A stretch of 64,000 nucleotides of DNA, from positions 124,001 through 188,000 of the forward strand of contig NZ_PCPT01000005.1 of NCBI RefSeq assembly GCF_002975435.1, read 5' to 3'. Below the pieces are notes generated by a model, which saw nothing but the letters and a program-made list of their open reading frames with translations, had not been told where the DNA came from and searched no databases. How positions within the stretch are numbered: position 1 is the first letter of the stretch; each line of letters opens with the position of its first letter. Source of the DNA: Arthrobacter sp. MYb227. GTDB taxonomy: Bacteria > Actinomycetota > Actinomycetes > Actinomycetales > Micrococcaceae. Shown here one piece after another: positions 62,232 through 64,000 of the stretch. A program made the translations under genes and the position numbers.

Positions 62232-63443
62232 TTACGTTGTTTGTCTTTGCTCAGAAATAATCGCCATTGATTCGTTAATGAAACGTTGCATGCTTGCTCC
62301 AGGTGCAGTGTCCCCAAAGTAATAGTCAACTAGCTCGTAAAAATCATGGTTTGTTGCTTCCATCAAGCCTCTAATTATTGTGCCGGCGTTTTTAGCCTCT
62401 GCCGCAGTGAGGTTTGGAACTTTCATCAGAGCTGGTGATTCGTCAATTTCAGCCTGTGGATTAGATGGCTTGGTGACAATTATTGGTTTTCCAGTAGCGA
62501 GCCAATCGTATGCCACTGCTGAAATATCAGTCACACAAACATCGGCTGCGGTCCACTGCCAGCCCCATGAATCTGTCTCATCGTAGAAATATGATGGGGA
62601 GCCGACACGTTGCGAGTTCTCAAAAAGCTCTCGAATGGTATGCAACGCCGTCTTATATTCGCGGTTATTGATTCCACTACGAGGATGTGGACGGAAAATA
62701 ATATTACAGTTACCTTCCGCGACTAGAGCCTTAAGCATGGGTAAGCCATGACTAAGCGCCGAACCATAGCTCATTGATGGGCGGTCGCCTTCCCATGTGG
62801 GAGCATAGAGTACCGTTTTGAAATTTTGATTTACCTGAACCGGTGCAGGGTACGTCACATCAATTTGGGGCCGGCCGATGAGTTTGGTGCGTTCTGCCGC
62901 GTTGTATCTACTTAGATTTTTTTCTAAACGATCTCGAGCAGCTTGACCTGCTGAAAACACATAGTCGTAGGCCTTGAGTTGGTTAGACCACATGTAGGAT
63001 TTTTCACTTTCACCATGACTGACGAAAACATGGGCAGGTCCATTGAACCGCATCATTTGAAAGTTGCGGATATTTTGGTTGACGTAAAATACAGTTTCAA
63101 TTCTTTGGCTTTCTAACATCGTCTCGATGTCAGCAATAGCAGGTGCAAAGAAGATAGGTAACGGACACTCATCGCGAAGGGCAACGGCCGTTTCTGGATT
63201 TCGGACCAGCACAACGACCGGTGCTTGCTTGGCGAGCATCCGCATTGGTTCGTACCATTGGCGAAGTTGATAAGCATTGACCATCTGATCTGCAAAGTAC
63301 AAGGCAGCTTGAAAGCGATCATCCCCATTGGGAAGGTAGCTAAAGGCTAAGGGAGAGGAATTGATTGCTTGGATAGCATTCCGTTTCCGGCGGATATTGC
63401 CGACGATAGTGCTTAGCGTCTTCGCTGCATTGAGGGGGTTCAT
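62232..63443 (-). CDS. CDP-glycerol glycerophosphotransferase family protein (TagB/TarF-like)
   Basis: The 403-residue GT-B protein shows HVFVSHGESEKSYMWSN, VLYAPTWEGDRPSMSYGSAL, IIFRPHPRSGINNREY and VTDISAVAYDWLATGKP. The TagF-type TDYSS is replaced by TDISA. It lacks the GT2 part found in the other two fusions. ATG 63443 with GAAAGGAAACC upstream is preferred over an in-frame start at 63482. It probably adds one or a few glycerol-phosphate units, or an unknown phospho-alcohol. Confidence 0.85.
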   Translation of the reverse strand: MNPLNAAKTLSTIVGNIRRKRNAIQAINSSPLAFSYLPNGDDRFQAALYFADQMVNAYQLRQWYEPMRMLAKQAPVVVLVRNPETAVALRDECPLPIFFAPAIADIETMLESQRIETVFYVNQNIRNFQMMRFNGPAHVFVSHGESEKSYMWSNQLKAYDYVFSAGQAARDRLEKNLSRYNAAERTKLIGRPQIDVTYPAPVQVNQNFKTVLYAPTWEGDRPSMSYGSALSHGLPMLKALVAEGNCNIIFRPHPRSGINNREYKTALHTIRELFENSQRVGSPSYFYDETDSWGWQWTAADVCVTDISAVAYDWLATGKPIIVTKPSNPQAEIDESPALMKVPNLTAAEAKNAGTIIRGLMEATNHDFYELVDYYFGDTAPGASMQRFINESMAIISEQRQTT

Positions 63444-63551
63444 TGGTTTCCTTTCGGCCCCATGCCTGAGGACCAGAAACAATACTATGGGTTAAAGCTG
63501 AAAGGTTTCGGGAAGAATGGCGGTGGGGCGCGGAAACTTGACGGAATCTAT

Positions 63552-64000
63552 TTAAATTTCTGCCTTAATCGCAGCGGCGAACCGTTCGAGGCCGAATCCG
63601 GCACCCACTTTTCCGAAGTGTTCGACGACGAATGAGGATGCGCCTGGCATCGGGCCACCGGTCAAGATCTCCCGAATAATTGCGACGATGTCTTTTTCTT
63701 GCTCCGGGTATATTTTTCTGGCCGCATCCCACAGGAGACTTCTAGACATCGAGACTTCAAGTTTTTGCGGGCATGTCACCAGAAAAGCGCGCTCTAGGAC
63801 ACTAAAATCCATTGCCATCGCTGAAATGTCAAAAATTGCAACGTCTGCCGATACAAGTGCAGTGTGATAGTCGGGTTGCATGTCAAAAAGATGTCCCGTT
63901 TGAGGATCTTGGGACACTTTTTCGGCGATTAGCTTCTTTATAGTTTGGTTTGCCGCCAAAGTTGATTTGCTCCGCGATCCAGTCTTGGGATGGGGGCGGT
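63552..64000 (-). CDS. CDP-glycerol glycerophosphotransferase family protein, C-terminal part (cut by window edge)
   Basis: The frame is open to the right edge, reading RPHPKTG (the TagF-type Arg-Pro-His motif) at the start, then the substrate-loop variant FDISAMAMDFSVLERAF. It is similar to the 403-residue protein just downstream in the same direction. Both may descend from one duplication. Only about 149 residues are visible. Confidence 0.8.
   Translation of the reverse strand, partial: RPHPKTGSRSKSTLAANQTIKKLIAEKVSQDPQTGHLFDMQPDYHTALVSADVAIFDISAMAMDFSVLERAFLVTCPQKLEVSMSRSLLWDAARKIYPEQEKDIVAIIREILTGGPMPGASSFVVEHFGKVGAGFGLERFAAAIKAEI

Noticed and set aside
1-64000. CRISPR array, prophage or plasmid backbone
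   Set aside because: I saw no regularly spaced repeats, cas genes, integrase, capsid or replication genes. The only mobile DNA is the IS1634 and ISL3 material.

Overview
The window is a chromosomal segment of a Gram-positive actinobacterium, most likely a Micrococcaceae member (an Arthrobacter relative). This is inferred from gene content and order: serA, leuB, ilvE, a fumarylacetoacetate-hydrolase gene, gltX, tRNA-Gln/Glu, thiL, an IclR regulator divergent from leuCD, murA-plsC-gpsA-ddl, a DUF3515 lipoprotein, DAK2-recG-rsmD and coaD. Base composition looks moderate for the group, and I cannot name the species.

Layout. 1-3228: end of serA, a NYN-domain protein and metG. 3256-19289: an AT-richer accessory island. 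It holds two related alpha/beta-hydrolase proteins with tandem C-terminal modules (one fused to a DUF6270/SGNH-like domain), an unrecognised all-helical 720-aa protein, a GT2-TagF fusion and a Stealth-family sugar-phosphate transferase. The island also carries dead insertion sequences: an IS1634-family element inserted inside an older ISL3 remnant, a solitary ISL3 end, and a second, frameshifted ISL3 copy. 19417-21299: a two-component system. 21406-28201: leuB with paired operator-like sites, ilvE, galE, a FAH-family gene, gltX and a HAD phosphatase. 28224-28694: a small tRNA operon (Gln, Glu, Glu) with a clear promoter and terminator. 28775-33220: two overlapping dynamin-like GTPases and thiL. 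33286-36182: IclR regulator and leuCD. 36397-40665: murA, plsC, gpsA and ddl (envelope precursors). 40764-49713: DUF3515 lipoprotein, LCP protein, DAK2-recG-rsmD, a spermidine-synthase-like protein, an aminotransferase, coaD and galU.

49851-64000 is a cell-wall glycopolymer (teichoic-acid type) region. It has an LCP ligase, a two-gene ABC exporter, two GT2 glycosyltransferases, a CDP-alcohol phosphotransferase with a changed active-site residue, a glycerol-3-phosphate cytidylyltransferase and a GT92-like protein. On the minus strand follow three CDP-glycerol:glycerophosphotransferase-family proteins, the last cut by the window edge.

The genes fit together as follows. galU and galE supply UDP-sugars and the TagD-like enzyme supplies CDP-glycerol. 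GT2/TagF-type proteins and the CDP-alcohol phosphotransferase would build a phosphate-containing polymer, the ABC pair would export it, and LCP proteins would attach it to peptidoglycan, whose precursors need murA and ddl. The 3.2-19.3 kb island looks like a second polymer-building or polymer-decorating set, partly eroded by insertion sequences. The leucine genes appear to form one small regulon: the same CTCAC-N3-GTGAG-type palindrome lies before leuB (twice) and between the IclR gene and leuC.
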